DNA from: JAXGYX01 sp964487355
GTDB taxonomy: Bacteria; Bacillota; Clostridia; Saccharofermentanales; Fastidiosipilaceae
Assembly: GCA_964487355.1 (NCBI GenBank)
Contig: CAZAPS010000013.1
Location: 1-48,107, forward strand
Direction: 5' to 3'
DNA: 48,107 nucleotides
Shown here: positions 31,572 to 40,905 of the stretch, piece by piece
Layout of the letters: the number at the start of each line of letters is the position of its first letter
Position numbering within the stretch: position 1 is the stretch's first letter
Translations under genes and position numbers: made by a program
The notes under the pieces: model-generated
Told to the model about the DNA's origin: nothing
The model's input: only the letters and a program-made list of their open reading frames with translations
Databases searched by the model: none

Positions 31572-32531
31572 GTGCAAACCACTTTAACTAAGAAAACCGC
31601 TTTTTTAAAAAGTATTTCATTGATTATGTGCACTTTGATCTGGGGCGTTTCATTTGTCGCTCAGAGTGAAGGGATGAAACACATCGGCCCATTCACTTTT
31701 ACATTTGCGCGCTTCTTGCTGGCCACACTCGTTTTGCTGCCATTGTTTTTTTACAAACTGATTCAATCAATGCGGAAGAATGATTCCACGATCAATGAGC
31801 GCGGACGAGAGACGCTGCCGCTCAAAGCAGGACTGATCAACGGCGTTTTGATGTTCTTTGGCGTCGCGCTGCAGCAAATCGCTTTGCAGACCGTCTCTCC
31901 GGGAAAGGCCGCCTTCATTACCGCGACCTATATCATCTGGGTGCCGCTGATCGGCATGTTCCTGGGTAGGCAAAATTCGAAATTTATCTGGTTGGCTGTG
32001 TTGCTGGCCGCGGTCGGGTTATATTTTTTAAGCCTGTACGGAGAAACGGGATTTGCCCCTCACGACTTGATTTTACTTGCTTGCGCTCTGTTTTTCGCCA
32101 TTCAGATCATTGTCATCGCGAAATATTCACCGCACGTTGAGAACGTGAGCATGACGACGATCACTTTTGCTGTTTGTGCTATCTTGGCGTTTGTGCTGAT
32201 GCTTTTCACCGAGCCGTTTTCTTGGGTAAGTGTCAAGGCCGCATTTGGCAACATCGCGTATGCCGGGATTCTGTCTTCGGCCGTCGCTCAAATTTTTCAG
32301 GTTTACGGGCAGGATGGCTACCACCCCGCGATCGCGTCGCTGCTGCTCAGTCTTGAGTCGGCGATGTCGGTGTTGGCCGCCTGGATCATTTTAGGTACCA
32401 GACTGACCACGCCGGAAGCGGTTGGCTGTGTGTTGATGTTCGCGGCTATTTTGTTGGCGCAGATACCGAGCCGCAAGCCCGCCGTCGCTGTGGCGGAGTC
32501 AGACGATAGAGAAGATGGTGTGTTGAAATGA
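31572..32531 (+). CDS. EamA/DMT-family transporter
   Basis: A 319-residue polytopic membrane protein with about ten hydrophobic spans arranged as two EamA repeats. The first repeat begins LIWGVSFVAQSEGMKHIGP and has FTFARFLLA. The second contains GILSSAVAQIFQVYGQ and LLLSLESAMSVLAAW, both typical of DMT exporters. GTG 31572 has AAAGGAG upstream. The stop overlaps the next start as ATGA. Such proteins export amino acids, nucleotide-sugars or other metabolites; nothing here fixes the substrate. Confidence 0.88.
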   Translation: MQTTLTKKTAFLKSISLIMCTLIWGVSFVAQSEGMKHIGPFTFTFARFLLATLVLLPLFFYKLIQSMRKNDSTINERGRETLPLKAGLINGVLMFFGVALQQIALQTVSPGKAAFITATYIIWVPLIGMFLGRQNSKFIWLAVLLAAVGLYFLSLYGETGFAPHDLILLACALFFAIQIIVIAKYSPHVENVSMTTITFAVCAILAFVLMLFTEPFSWVSVKAAFGNIAYAGILSSAVAQIFQVYGQDGYHPAIASLLLSLESAMSVLAAWIILGTRLTTPEAVGCVLMFAAILLAQIPSRKPAVAVAESDDREDGVLK

Positions 32532-33211
32532 TCCTCGCGGGTTCAGTTGTCAACGCGGTCGTTGTCTTTCTTTGCGCCATCCTGGGTCTGGTCTTTCGTA
32601 AAGGCATTCCGTCACGGTTCCAAACCATTTTGACGTCGGCTTTGGGGGCCTCCATAATTTGTATGGGTGTCCAATCGGTGTTGGATACACAACACATGTT
32701 GGTTATGATTTTGTCGCTGGTCGCGGGAGCGTTGGTGGGAGAGTGGATCGACATCGATTTGTATTTGGGTAAATCCGGCGCCTGGCTGCAGCGAAAATTT
32801 AAAAATCAGGACAAAATCGCCGAGGGATTTGTGGTTTCGACCTTGTTGTTTTGTGTCGGATCCATGGCGATCATGGGTGCGATCCAAAGCGGCACTCAAA
32901 ATGATCACACGATACTGTTCACCAAAACTGTTTTGGACGGGGTGATGGCGATCGTGTTCGCCAGCGCGTACGGAGTGGGTGTGGTGTTTTCGGCAATTCC
33001 TATATTGATCTACGAGAGCGCGCTGATCTTGGCGGCGGACGGCCTGTCGGCTTACCTGGACCCCATGGTGTTGAATGAGATTTCAGCCACCGGTGGCATT
33101 TTGCTTGTACTGCTGGGATTCAATCTGTTGAATCTCAAAGAAGAGAAATTCAAGGTGGCAAATCTCTTGCCCGCTTTGTTCTTTCCATTGCTCATGCCCC
33201 TGTTTTTTTGA
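32528..33211 (+). CDS. DUF554-family membrane protein
   Basis: A 227-residue hydrophobic protein matching the DUF554 (YdfK-type) family. It starts with GSVVNAVVVFLCAILGL and has GMQSVLDTQ-like and SLVAGALVGEWIDID segments, then GFVVSTLLFCVGSMAIMGAIQ. It has about six or seven membrane spans. Function is unknown. It overlaps the EamA gene by 4 bp, so the two are co-translated, and ends just before a bidirectional terminator. Confidence 0.85.
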   Translation: MILAGSVVNAVVVFLCAILGLVFRKGIPSRFQTILTSALGASIICMGVQSVLDTQHMLVMILSLVAGALVGEWIDIDLYLGKSGAWLQRKFKNQDKIAEGFVVSTLLFCVGSMAIMGAIQSGTQNDHTILFTKTVLDGVMAIVFASAYGVGVVFSAIPILIYESALILAADGLSAYLDPMVLNEISATGGILLVLLGFNLLNLKEEKFKVANLLPALFFPLLMPLFF

Positions 33212-33265
33212 TCCGGCGCGGTCCATGAGCTTTGGCCTTCGGCAATCAGCCACAGACGCATCGAT

Positions 33266-33327
33266 AAAAAGAGAGGAGAGAACAGCTTTTGGGGGTGCCC
33301 CCAAACAGTCGCTCGCTCCTCCTTTTT
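33266..33327 (+). terminator. Bidirectional terminator between the DUF554 gene and fbp
   Basis: A long, slightly imperfect hairpin. The outer arms are AAAAAGAGAGGAG (from 33266) and CTCCTCCTTTTT (to 33327), and the inner stem TTTGGGGG/CCCCCAAA lies at its tip. A T-run follows in both orientations, serving the convergent DUF554 (+) and fbp (-) genes. A second small stem (33365-33372/33390-33397) overlaps the fbp stop. Confidence 0.75.
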
Positions 33328-33395
33328 GAAACTACGCGCTTTACCTAATTTACCTAAGTCAACGAAGTCACCCCCCCAAATCAAAGTCAGGTGAC

Positions 33396-35348
33396 TTATC
33401 TGGAGTGAAACTCCTTGATCACACCGGTTCGGTAGGCCTCGATCAATTGTTTTAAGTCCTTGATCAGTTCCATGATTTCTTTTCCTTCGTCGGTATCCTT
33501 GACCTGCAGACGGTGTGGCATTTCCTCGACAATGCTGATATTGGGTGTGTAACTGGCCATGTCATTTTCGATCATGTCAAAACTGTGATGTTCGGCCAAT
33601 GACAAATCGTGAGAGTTGAAAATCAAGGTATAGCCGGCGATACCGGTCCGTGGCTGATAGGCCTTTGAGATGCCGCCATCGATCACGAACAGTTTGCCAT
33701 TCGCTTTGACCGGACTTTCACCATCCTTGATTTTAACCGGAACGTGACCGTTGATGATATGACTTTTTTTCGGATCCATATCAAATTCAACAAATATTTG
33801 ATTACAGATTTCTTCACTTTCGGAAAGCTTATAATATGGATTGTAGATTTCCTTGCGCAACGCGGCGTTGTCCACAAAATAGTTTTCGAAGGTGGCCATT
33901 TTACTTTTACCGAACATCGGTGATTTCGCGCCACACCAGAGATACCACATGAAATCAACCGCGGCCTCTTTTTGCGCCGAGTTGGTGGTTGAAAAATAAG
34001 CCATAGTCATTTTGCGAGCGATAAAATCCATCAGCGCTTTGCCGGTATACCGGTTACCTCCCATTGTGATGCCATCAAATTCGGCATCCTCTGTCATTGG
34101 AATGCAGCCGTGAAAGAGCAAATTATTATTGATTCTCTTATAGGTGTATCCCTTGGCGTACAAAAAATTGATATGTCGGTGTAGTGGTTCGCTGTGTTGG
34201 AAGGAAGAGACGATGGCGAGCATCAGATCCTCTTCCTGTTCAGACAGCTTTAGAGGATCGTTGGGGTCGATCGTGGGAAAGTTCGTGTCCCGCAGTGGAT
34301 ATTCGACACCGTCCACCACATAAGTCATGTTATCGAAATTGACTTTTTTCAAAACATTGCGATCGTCCATATTGTACTCGGGGCGGCGTTCGATCAATTG
34401 CCCTTCGAGTTTAAACATTAAGACAGCGATCGCCTTATGCATTTTAGCGGCGATGTTGATATCGATCATATCGTAAACATTCTCGTCGAGCACCCGCGGC
34501 ATGAACAATTCACAATCGTCATCGCCATAGACATCCTCGGCGAAATTGGAAAGCGGACGTAGATTGATTCCGTATCCGTCCTCAAGAGCGTCAAAATTAT
34601 TGTATTGAATGCCGATACGCAACACGCTAAGCATGCAGGCTTCGCTTCCGGCTGCGGCACCCATCCAGACGATGTCATGGTTACCCCATTGAAAATCGAC
34701 TTTTTCAAACTCGATCAACTCTTCCATTATATGATGCGGGCCTTTTCCACGATCAAAAATATCTCCGATGATATGCAGCTGATTGACACAAATCTTTTGA
34801 ATCATGGTGCACAGCGTCCTGAGAAAGGGCACGCTGGACTGTATTTCCACAATGGAGTTGATGATTTTATTAATATGAGTGTTTCGATCGAAATCACCGG
34901 TGCCGACATAAAGCATCTCGTTTAAGATATCTTTGTATTCGGCCGGCATCAGCGCGTCGACCTCGGCCCTGCTATATTTCGCGGAAATATAGCGGCACAG
35001 ATCGGTCAGGCGGATAATCGTCAATCGTACCCATTCAATGCTGAAGCGGTCACTTTTTTGAAGAATGGACATGACCTTGTCGGGATCATAAATTAGGTTG
35101 GCCAATTGGTTTTGCCCTTCTTCGGACAAAACATTTCCGTACAATTCACGGATCTTACTGCGGATGTTGCCGGAGGCGGATCTCATTAGATGGATGAAGG
35201 CGCCATCCTCGCCATGTAAGTCGCTAAAAAAATACTCGGTGCCTTTGGGCAGCTCGATATATGATTGCAAACGGATGATTTCTCCGGTGGCCAATTGCTG
35301 ATTCGGATAATCTTTGGCTAATAGACGTAAATACTTTTTATTGACCAT
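33396..35348 (-). CDS. fbp: Fructose-1,6-bisphosphatase class III
   Basis: Gluconeogenic enzyme removing the 1-phosphate of fructose-1,6-bisphosphate. The 650-residue length and calcineurin-like metallophosphatase motifs FFSDLHGED, GDIFDRGKGPH and WGNHDIVWMG identify the large Firmicutes-type FBPase rather than the small class I or GlpX forms. The ATG at 35348 (minus strand) is preceded by GGAGGG. It has its own extended -10 promoter and is the only metabolic gene on the minus strand between 1 and 40 kb. Its neighbour glgB suggests a local interest in carbohydrate storage. Confidence 0.96.
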   Translation of the reverse strand: MVNKKYLRLLAKDYPNQQLATGEIIRLQSYIELPKGTEYFFSDLHGEDGAFIHLMRSASGNIRSKIRELYGNVLSEEGQNQLANLIYDPDKVMSILQKSDRFSIEWVRLTIIRLTDLCRYISAKYSRAEVDALMPAEYKDILNEMLYVGTGDFDRNTHINKIINSIVEIQSSVPFLRTLCTMIQKICVNQLHIIGDIFDRGKGPHHIMEELIEFEKVDFQWGNHDIVWMGAAAGSEACMLSVLRIGIQYNNFDALEDGYGINLRPLSNFAEDVYGDDDCELFMPRVLDENVYDMIDINIAAKMHKAIAVLMFKLEGQLIERRPEYNMDDRNVLKKVNFDNMTYVVDGVEYPLRDTNFPTIDPNDPLKLSEQEEDLMLAIVSSFQHSEPLHRHINFLYAKGYTYKRINNNLLFHGCIPMTEDAEFDGITMGGNRYTGKALMDFIARKMTMAYFSTTNSAQKEAAVDFMWYLWCGAKSPMFGKSKMATFENYFVDNAALRKEIYNPYYKLSESEEICNQIFVEFDMDPKKSHIINGHVPVKIKDGESPVKANGKLFVIDGGISKAYQPRTGIAGYTLIFNSHDLSLAEHHSFDMIENDMASYTPNISIVEEMPHRLQVKDTDEGKEIMELIKDLKQLIEAYRTGVIKEFHSR

Positions 35349-35405
35349 ATCTTTCCCTCCGCGGACGCTTGCAGTAAGCTGAAACAACGCTGTTTAACGA
35401 TATTC

Positions 35406-35414
35406 ATTATAACA
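35406..35414 (-). promoter_or_regulatory. Extended -10 promoter of fbp
   Basis: On the minus strand TGTTATAAT reads from 35414 down to 35406: a perfect TATAAT with an upstream TG. The -35 region is not recognisable, as is usual for extended -10 promoters. It lies about 60 bp upstream of the fbp start. Confidence 0.6.
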
Positions 35415-35515
35415 AATGAATTTTTGTAATGCTTTTGTTCTGGAATGGGATTGCGAGATGGGCTATTATTAATCACTGAGTCAGACGCTGGAAATCCATT
35501 TGCTGCGGTGGTGAT

Positions 35516-37144
35516 ATGAAAATGCGTAAATTGATTGTTTTGCTATTGGCGTTGTCGTTGCTGCTCACTGTTATGAGTGGGTGCGGGCAGACGCGAGATC
35601 CGAATATTTTGACGCCTGAAGAGATCGTTAAAGAAAATCTGTTTGAAAATGATGTTTTAAATGAGATCAACGCGCAGCTGGATGGTCGACTCGTGCGCGC
35701 CAATTATACAAATGACTTTTACAAGTACTCCATAACTTATCCCGGTCTTGCGAGAGTGGACAACTATGGTTTTCAATCCGCGGGATCCGTGCGCGGCAAT
35801 TTGCATCGCACCGTGCTGGACGCCGCTTTTGGAATGGTTAAGATATATCATCCGCAGGAAGGACAGATGTACCACCTGCTTGACCACAATTCGGCGCTGC
35901 CGGTCGATGAGCAAACGGACAATCCGGACAGTCCGGAAGTGAGCAACAATCCGACCACACCGGTTTCGAATGGGGAACCCGCTCTGGAAAGAGTGGTTTT
36001 CAACTCCGCGCAATACAGCGACGGCGCCCTGTTGTATCAGAATTTTTTCAGCCGACTGGATTTTCCGTCCAATTTTGGCTCGGGCAACAGCACCGCCAAA
36101 AACGGCAATCTAAATATTGAAAAGACCAATTCGAAATTGTCCGGCGTGAATTGGACGCGGACCACTTTGTCAGATGACGACGGTTCTTTTCGGCAAATTT
36201 ATTCCGCTTATGTGCAGGACATACCCTTCGTTTTCGAAGTCACCACCGACCCATTGACCCGTACCTATCAGAACTATGACTACCTGGCTTTGTTTCCCTA
36301 CGCTGAGTTGATGGAGTCCATCCGACTTGAACTGATTGAAACCATGATTTCGGGGATTGCCTTTCACTCGACGACGGAGGAATGCCTGAATCAATTCGAC
36401 CACGGTTTGCTCAATCAAAATCCTATGGGCGGTCAACCAATGCGTCAGTTGACCGGCGAGGGGCATGTCGTGGATTTCCAAAGTCTTGAGTTAGGCGCGG
36501 ATCAGGAAAATTTATTGTCTGCGCTGTACTTTGACAGCTCCAGAGACAACAGCGCGATTGAAGGTTATTACCGAGTGGATGAACAGCCCACGGAAGCGGA
36601 GAATATCATCTATGAATTCATCAACCCGATTTGCATTTCGGATGAGCGGACGCTGGCGAATGAGATTTCAATCATCTCCCAAGAGTCATTCCGACTGACA
36701 AACGCGAAAGTTGGAAAAATAGATTTAGTGTTTTATGAGATCAAGGCACAGCTGGCGGAATCCAACCCGTCAGAGCCCACCAGCGGGGACGCGCTTGAGG
36801 CTGATCCGATCCCTCCGGTTTCTCGACAACAGTCAAATTGGCTGGTCTGTTCATTCAAAATTGATCAATTTAAAGGTGTGTTGGTCAATCGCGGCTTTCA
36901 AAAACTGGATCAGGTCGAGACTTTCAGTCTACCTTCTTTGAATTCAATGAAATATTCGCTGCTCTTCGCCGCGAAAAGTATCTTCGACACCGACGGCAAG
37001 ACACAGGACCGCTGGTCGTTAAATGATCTTCCGGGCGGCAATCCATTGAAATTGGCCACTGTTATTTCAAGCGGTGACCAAGCGGTCGATGAGACGACCG
37101 TCGCTGAGTCCGTGACGCCTGAATCGTCCGGCTCGCCGGAGTGA
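35516..37144 (+). CDS. Uncharacterised secreted lipoprotein
   Basis: A 542-residue protein I do not recognise. The N-terminus is a signal peptide (KMRK, then a Leu-rich core) ending in the lipobox MSGC, with Cys23 as the lipidation site. The protein should therefore be anchored outside the cell membrane. Two Pro/Thr/Ser/Asn-rich stretches (about residues 130-155 and 418-440) look like flexible linkers between folded parts. No enzyme motif, sugar-binding repeat or further membrane span is visible. GGTGGTGAT just upstream can act as a ribosome binding site. It sits alone between divergent fbp and glgB. Confidence 0.75.
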   Translation: MKMRKLIVLLLALSLLLTVMSGCGQTRDPNILTPEEIVKENLFENDVLNEINAQLDGRLVRANYTNDFYKYSITYPGLARVDNYGFQSAGSVRGNLHRTVLDAAFGMVKIYHPQEGQMYHLLDHNSALPVDEQTDNPDSPEVSNNPTTPVSNGEPALERVVFNSAQYSDGALLYQNFFSRLDFPSNFGSGNSTAKNGNLNIEKTNSKLSGVNWTRTTLSDDDGSFRQIYSAYVQDIPFVFEVTTDPLTRTYQNYDYLALFPYAELMESIRLELIETMISGIAFHSTTEECLNQFDHGLLNQNPMGGQPMRQLTGEGHVVDFQSLELGADQENLLSALYFDSSRDNSAIEGYYRVDEQPTEAENIIYEFINPICISDERTLANEISIISQESFRLTNAKVGKIDLVFYEIKAQLAESNPSEPTSGDALEADPIPPVSRQQSNWLVCSFKIDQFKGVLVNRGFQKLDQVETFSLPSLNSMKYSLLFAAKSIFDTDGKTQDRWSLNDLPGGNPLKLATVISSGDQAVDETTVAESVTPESSGSPE

Positions 37145-37388
37145 TTCTCCGCCTGTTCACCCCATCACCTCAAGTCCATCATCCGCGGCGCGAAAGACGC
37201 GCTCGTTGAATTTTCTCTCGACCGCGCCGGCTGGTTGTTTTTCGCAGGATCAGCTTGTATGCGACGCCTTTGTTGTCAAAATGACCTAACACAACCTCCT
37301 TAATAGCCGAACTTATTAAAGTTTTGTACAAAATGTGATAAAATGCATGAAGCAAACAAACCGCATGGCAAAGTTGAGCGAGGTTATT
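37145..37388 (+). promoter_or_regulatory. Upstream region and promoter of glgB
   Basis: The gap contains a short GC-rich stem followed by a T-run at 37238-37242 that may weakly end the lipoprotein transcript. The best promoter is an extended -10, TGATAAAAT (37336-37344). It would start transcription near 37351, and GCGAGG (37378-37383) is then the ribosome binding site for ATG 37389. Confidence 0.5.
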
Positions 37389-39512
37389 ATGGATCCGGCA
37401 TATTTGTTCAATAACGGTCTGAATTATGAAAGCTATAACTTTTTAGGTTCACATCTCAATGGCGGTTCGGAGGACGGTTTCCGATTTTCGGTTTGGGCGC
37501 CGAACGCTGTCAATGTATGTGTGACAGGTGATTTCAACAACTGGAACGAATCTTCACACCCAATGGACAAAAATATAGATACCGGAATATGGTATCTATC
37601 GATCAAAGAAGCGAAACAGTGGCAACGGTATAAATATGTTGTGACCGCCCAAAACGGCGATGTCACACTTAAAGCCGATCCGTTCGCCCGCCACGCGGAG
37701 ACAAGGCCGGGCACCGCGTCTGTCCTGTACGATCCTGATGATTATAAATGGTCGGATCAGGACTGGATAAAAAACCGCCTGCCCGCCGAAACCCCGCAAC
37801 CGCTCAATATTTACGAATGTCATCTTGGTTCCTGGAGACAGTACGAGGATGGAAATTTCTACAACTACCGCACGTTAGCGGTGCAACTCGCCGACTATCT
37901 CATCGACTTGGGATACAACGCGGTGGAAATCATGCCGATCACCGAGTATCCGCTTGACGATTCCTGGGGTTATCAGGCGACCGGCTACTTCGCGCCGACC
38001 TCCCGCTATGGCATTCCCGCGGACTTTAAGTTTTTCGTGGATCATATGCACAGCAAGGGCATCCGCGTCATTTTGGACTGGGTTCCCGCTCATTTTCCCA
38101 AAGACAGCTTTGGACTGGCGAGATTTGACGGCACCACGCTGTACGAATACGCCGACACCCGTGTCGGTGAGCACAAGACCTGGGGCACCCTGGTATTTGA
38201 CTATAGTAAAAAGGAAGTCTTGTCCTTTCTCTATTCCAGCGCCTGGTTTTGGATGTCTGAGTATCACCTGGACGGCATTCGAGTTGACGCGGTCAGCAGC
38301 ATGATTTATTTGGATTACGATCGCGACGAGTTCATCCAGAACCAATACGGCGGCAACGAGAACCTCGAGGCCATAGATTTCATGCGCACGCTCAATCGGA
38401 TCATTTTGATGAATTTCCCCGGCGTTATGATGATCGCCGAAGAGTCCACATCCTACCCATATATCACAAGACCGGTGGAAGAGAACGGGTTGGGCTTCAC
38501 GCACAAATGGAATATGGGCTGGATGCACGACACGTTAAAGTATATGAGCTTGGATTATATCCACCGGCCATTCCACCATAACCAACTATCCTTTTCGATG
38601 ACCTACGCGTTTTCGGAGCGATACGTACTGGCCTTTTCCCATGATGAGGTGGTTCATGGCAAGAAATCCATCTTGGAGAAGATGCCCGGAGATCCCTGGC
38701 GTAAATTCGCCAACATGCGCGCGATGCTAATCTATATGATGTCTCATCCGGGCAGCAAGCTGAACTTCATGGGCTTTGAGTTCGGTCAGCACCTGGAGTG
38801 GCGTTGCAAAGAAGAACTGGAATGGAATGTGCTGGACCTGGAACCGAATCATCAGTTGTTTGGATTTGTCAGAGATCTGAACAATCTGTATCTGAAGACT
38901 CCGGCGTTTTGGGAGCAAGATCTCAATTGGTATGGGTTCGAATGGATGCAGGCCGAGGACAAAGACAACAGTGTCTATATCTATAGCCGTTCCAGCAAAT
39001 ATGAGGGGCAGGTCATTCTGGTGGTGTTGAACCTCACACCGGCTGTTGTGCCAGGTTACAAGATGAGGGCGCCGCGATTTGGAACCTATCGCGTTTTATT
39101 TAATTCTGATGACGAGCAATACGGCGGCAGCCAATACCTGGGTGAGCGGTCGGATCAATTGAGGTTCGCCACCGATCCTCCGACCGTCGAGGAGGCGAAT
39201 CGCGAATTTGAAAAAGCGAAGCAACGGATAAAGAAGAGCCGTGACAAGCTGCAAAAACGTAGAGATGAGTTGGAAGCGGACCGTCAGATTTTGTTCGCCG
39301 AATATCAGAAATTACTAACTGAGATGGAAGATTTTGAACATGAAGACACCGGCTACAATCCACTTCGCGGATTGGACATCCCGATCGCGGAGGTGCCGAA
39401 TCAAAAACCACTCTACGCGACGCCAACGCTGACACTTGATCTACCGCCACTGAGTGGACTGTATTTATTGTGTGAGCAACTGCCAACCGACCCAACGGCG
39501 GACAAAGAGTGA
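37389..39512 (+). CDS. glgB: 1,4-alpha-glucan branching enzyme with coiled-coil insertion
   Basis: A GH13 enzyme making alpha-1,6 branches in glycogen. The 707 residues comprise an N-terminal CBM48 domain (FSVWAPNAVNVCVTGDFNNW) and the (beta/alpha)8 catalytic domain, with the nucleophile aspartate in DGIRVDAVSSM, the acid/base glutamate in IAEESTSYP and FSHDEVVHGK. A C-terminal beta domain ends LDLPPLSGLYLL. Between the YGGSQYLG strand and that end lies an insertion of about 78 residues (about 594-672), mostly a charged Lys/Arg/Glu coiled coil, which I do not know from ordinary GlgB. ATG 37389 is preferred because an earlier GTG (37335) lies within the promoter. RidA follows by 12 bp. Confidence 0.95.
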   Translation: MDPAYLFNNGLNYESYNFLGSHLNGGSEDGFRFSVWAPNAVNVCVTGDFNNWNESSHPMDKNIDTGIWYLSIKEAKQWQRYKYVVTAQNGDVTLKADPFARHAETRPGTASVLYDPDDYKWSDQDWIKNRLPAETPQPLNIYECHLGSWRQYEDGNFYNYRTLAVQLADYLIDLGYNAVEIMPITEYPLDDSWGYQATGYFAPTSRYGIPADFKFFVDHMHSKGIRVILDWVPAHFPKDSFGLARFDGTTLYEYADTRVGEHKTWGTLVFDYSKKEVLSFLYSSAWFWMSEYHLDGIRVDAVSSMIYLDYDRDEFIQNQYGGNENLEAIDFMRTLNRIILMNFPGVMMIAEESTSYPYITRPVEENGLGFTHKWNMGWMHDTLKYMSLDYIHRPFHHNQLSFSMTYAFSERYVLAFSHDEVVHGKKSILEKMPGDPWRKFANMRAMLIYMMSHPGSKLNFMGFEFGQHLEWRCKEELEWNVLDLEPNHQLFGFVRDLNNLYLKTPAFWEQDLNWYGFEWMQAEDKDNSVYIYSRSSKYEGQVILVVLNLTPAVVPGYKMRAPRFGTYRVLFNSDDEQYGGSQYLGERSDQLRFATDPPTVEEANREFEKAKQRIKKSRDKLQKRRDELEADRQILFAEYQKLLTEMEDFEHEDTGYNPLRGLDIPIAEVPNQKPLYATPTLTLDLPPLSGLYLLCEQLPTDPTADKE

Positions 39513-39524
39513 TAGGAGACAGAT

Positions 39525-39911
39525 ATGAAACGGGAAGTGATCGACACGGATCAGGCGCCTGCGGCTATCGGACCTTATGTGCAAGGCGTGCGAATGGGGA
39601 ACATGCTATTTACATCGGGACAATTGGGCATTGATGCTTCCACCGGGAAGTTGGAAGATGGCATCGCGCGGCAGACGCATCTGTGCATGAAAAACATTGG
39701 CCACATTTTAAGAAAGGCCGGCGCCTCTTACAATAACATTGTCAAGGCCACCATCTTTTTACGGAATTTAGCGGATTTCGCCGAGGTGAACGCGATTTAC
39801 GGCAGCTATTTCGAGGAAAGTTATCCGACACGCAGTTGTGTCGAAGTGGCGGGTCTGCCGATGGACGCGCTGGTAGAGATTGAGACCATATCGATGCTGG
39901 AAGCTGATTGA
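39525..39911 (+). CDS. ridA: RidA family enamine/imine deaminase
   Basis: A 128-residue YjgF/YER057c/UK114 protein that hydrolyses reactive 2-aminoacrylate-type enamines released by PLP enzymes. It has the family features QAPAAIGPYVQGV, FTSGQLGID, the ATIFLRNLADFAEVN segment and the active-site arginine in PTRSCVEVAGLP. AGGAG precedes the ATG, 12 bp after glgB. A housekeeping detoxification role fits the several PLP enzymes nearby, but the pairing with glgB is probably incidental. Confidence 0.93.
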   Translation: MKREVIDTDQAPAAIGPYVQGVRMGNMLFTSGQLGIDASTGKLEDGIARQTHLCMKNIGHILRKAGASYNNIVKATIFLRNLADFAEVNAIYGSYFEESYPTRSCVEVAGLPMDALVEIETISMLEAD

Positions 39912-40107
39912 CATAAAGACGTCTATTTGGAGCTGGTCAACCATCCGGACACAGTGTTGACCGCGCAGCCAAATAAACGATCGCTCTAAACAACAATGGG
40001 ATTGTCAGCGGCGCGACATACACGCGCCCGCGGGCAACCCCATTTTGATTGAACTGCCGGAGTTCGACATCACACGAGGTGAAAGTTGCCGGCCTGTCGG
40101 TAACCGC
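39912..40107 (+). other. Intergenic region between convergent ridA and iolB
   Basis: No gene is supported. An imperfect hairpin, AATGGGATTG (39995-40004) with CAACCCCATT (40035-40044) followed by a short T-run, may act as a weak terminator for both genes. Short reading frames here have no start with a ribosome binding site. Confidence 0.4.
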
Positions 40108-40905
40108 CTATGGCTTCAAGTCAGGGTAGAGTTTGGCGTCCTCGTCGTTCGCCCATTCATGCTCGGGCACAAAGGTTGTGACCAGAGGTTGATTGTCATC
40201 CAACCGGATACACCACAGATACCATTCCGCGTATGCCGGGGTGGTCACCTGAGGATGCGGCTCGCCATTGCTCATCACGGTTAAAGAGTGTTGTCTCACA
40301 ATATGTGGTTCGCCACCAACTTCGGCGTAGCCATAGCCATTTTCCGGTAGGAATTTGTAAAAGTAAAATTCAGTTTCTTTATGAAAGTGAGGCGGGAAGC
40401 TGGACCATTTGCCCGGCGCCATCACAACCTCTCCGATAAAGAAATTGGTTGACGGGCGGTTGCTGCGATCGAAATATGTCCTGGCGATGCGGATCGCGGA
40501 ATCGTTCATCAAACCGCGCGCACGTTCTTCCTTCGGATTCAACATGTCAGCGGGACGCATGATTTCCGGTTCGAAATCCTTTTCGTTGGCGGTCGCCACC
40601 AGCAAGACCTCCGACCGATCCGCCAGTCCCTTGATGGTGATCGACTCAGTCGCCGGCGAGCGAACGATCATTGGTTCGCCGTAAAAGACATCATCGCGGT
40701 GCAACTCTTCTGATAGATCCGCGACGGATGCGTGAATGGTTCCTGAACATAAAACCGCGACAATTTCCTTTTGTGATTCAGTGGTGTACGATTCTCCTTT
40801 TTGTAAAACCAACATGGACAAATCCATGTTCGCCTCAGGATGTTGCTTGGCTTTCAACAATGAGCTGAGACCGGGTTCAAAGGTGGTGGGAAAGTGAAAT
40901 AACAT
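40108..40905 (-). CDS. iolB: 5-deoxy-glucuronate isomerase (IolB)
   Basis: A two-cupin enzyme converting 5-deoxy-D-glucuronate to 2-deoxy-5-keto-D-gluconate in myo-inositol breakdown. The 265 residues show the IolB/KduI metal site in PPHFHKETEFYFYKF, with the histidines and glutamate of the C-terminal cupin, and a later histidine in NGEPHPQVT. The ATG at 40905 (minus strand) has GGAGG 5 bp upstream. It is divergent from an AraC regulator at 41075 and is thus probably its target. The other iol genes (iolC, iolD, iolJ) are not in this window. Confidence 0.9.
   Translation of the reverse strand: MLFHFPTTFEPGLSSLLKAKQHPEANMDLSMLVLQKGESYTTESQKEIVAVLCSGTIHASVADLSEELHRDDVFYGEPMIVRSPATESITIKGLADRSEVLLVATANEKDFEPEIMRPADMLNPKEERARGLMNDSAIRIARTYFDRSNRPSTNFFIGEVVMAPGKWSSFPPHFHKETEFYFYKFLPENGYGYAEVGGEPHIVRQHSLTVMSNGEPHPQVTTPAYAEWYLWCIRLDDNQPLVTTFVPEHEWANDEDAKLYPDLKP

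Noticed and set aside
33996..34925. Long + strand frames inside fbp
   Set aside because: They are antisense shadows of the class III FBPase, whose motifs are unambiguous on the minus strand.
40045..40284. 79-codon + strand reading frame after ridA
   Set aside because: No ribosome binding site, and most of it lies antisense to iolB; it is a shadow of that gene.
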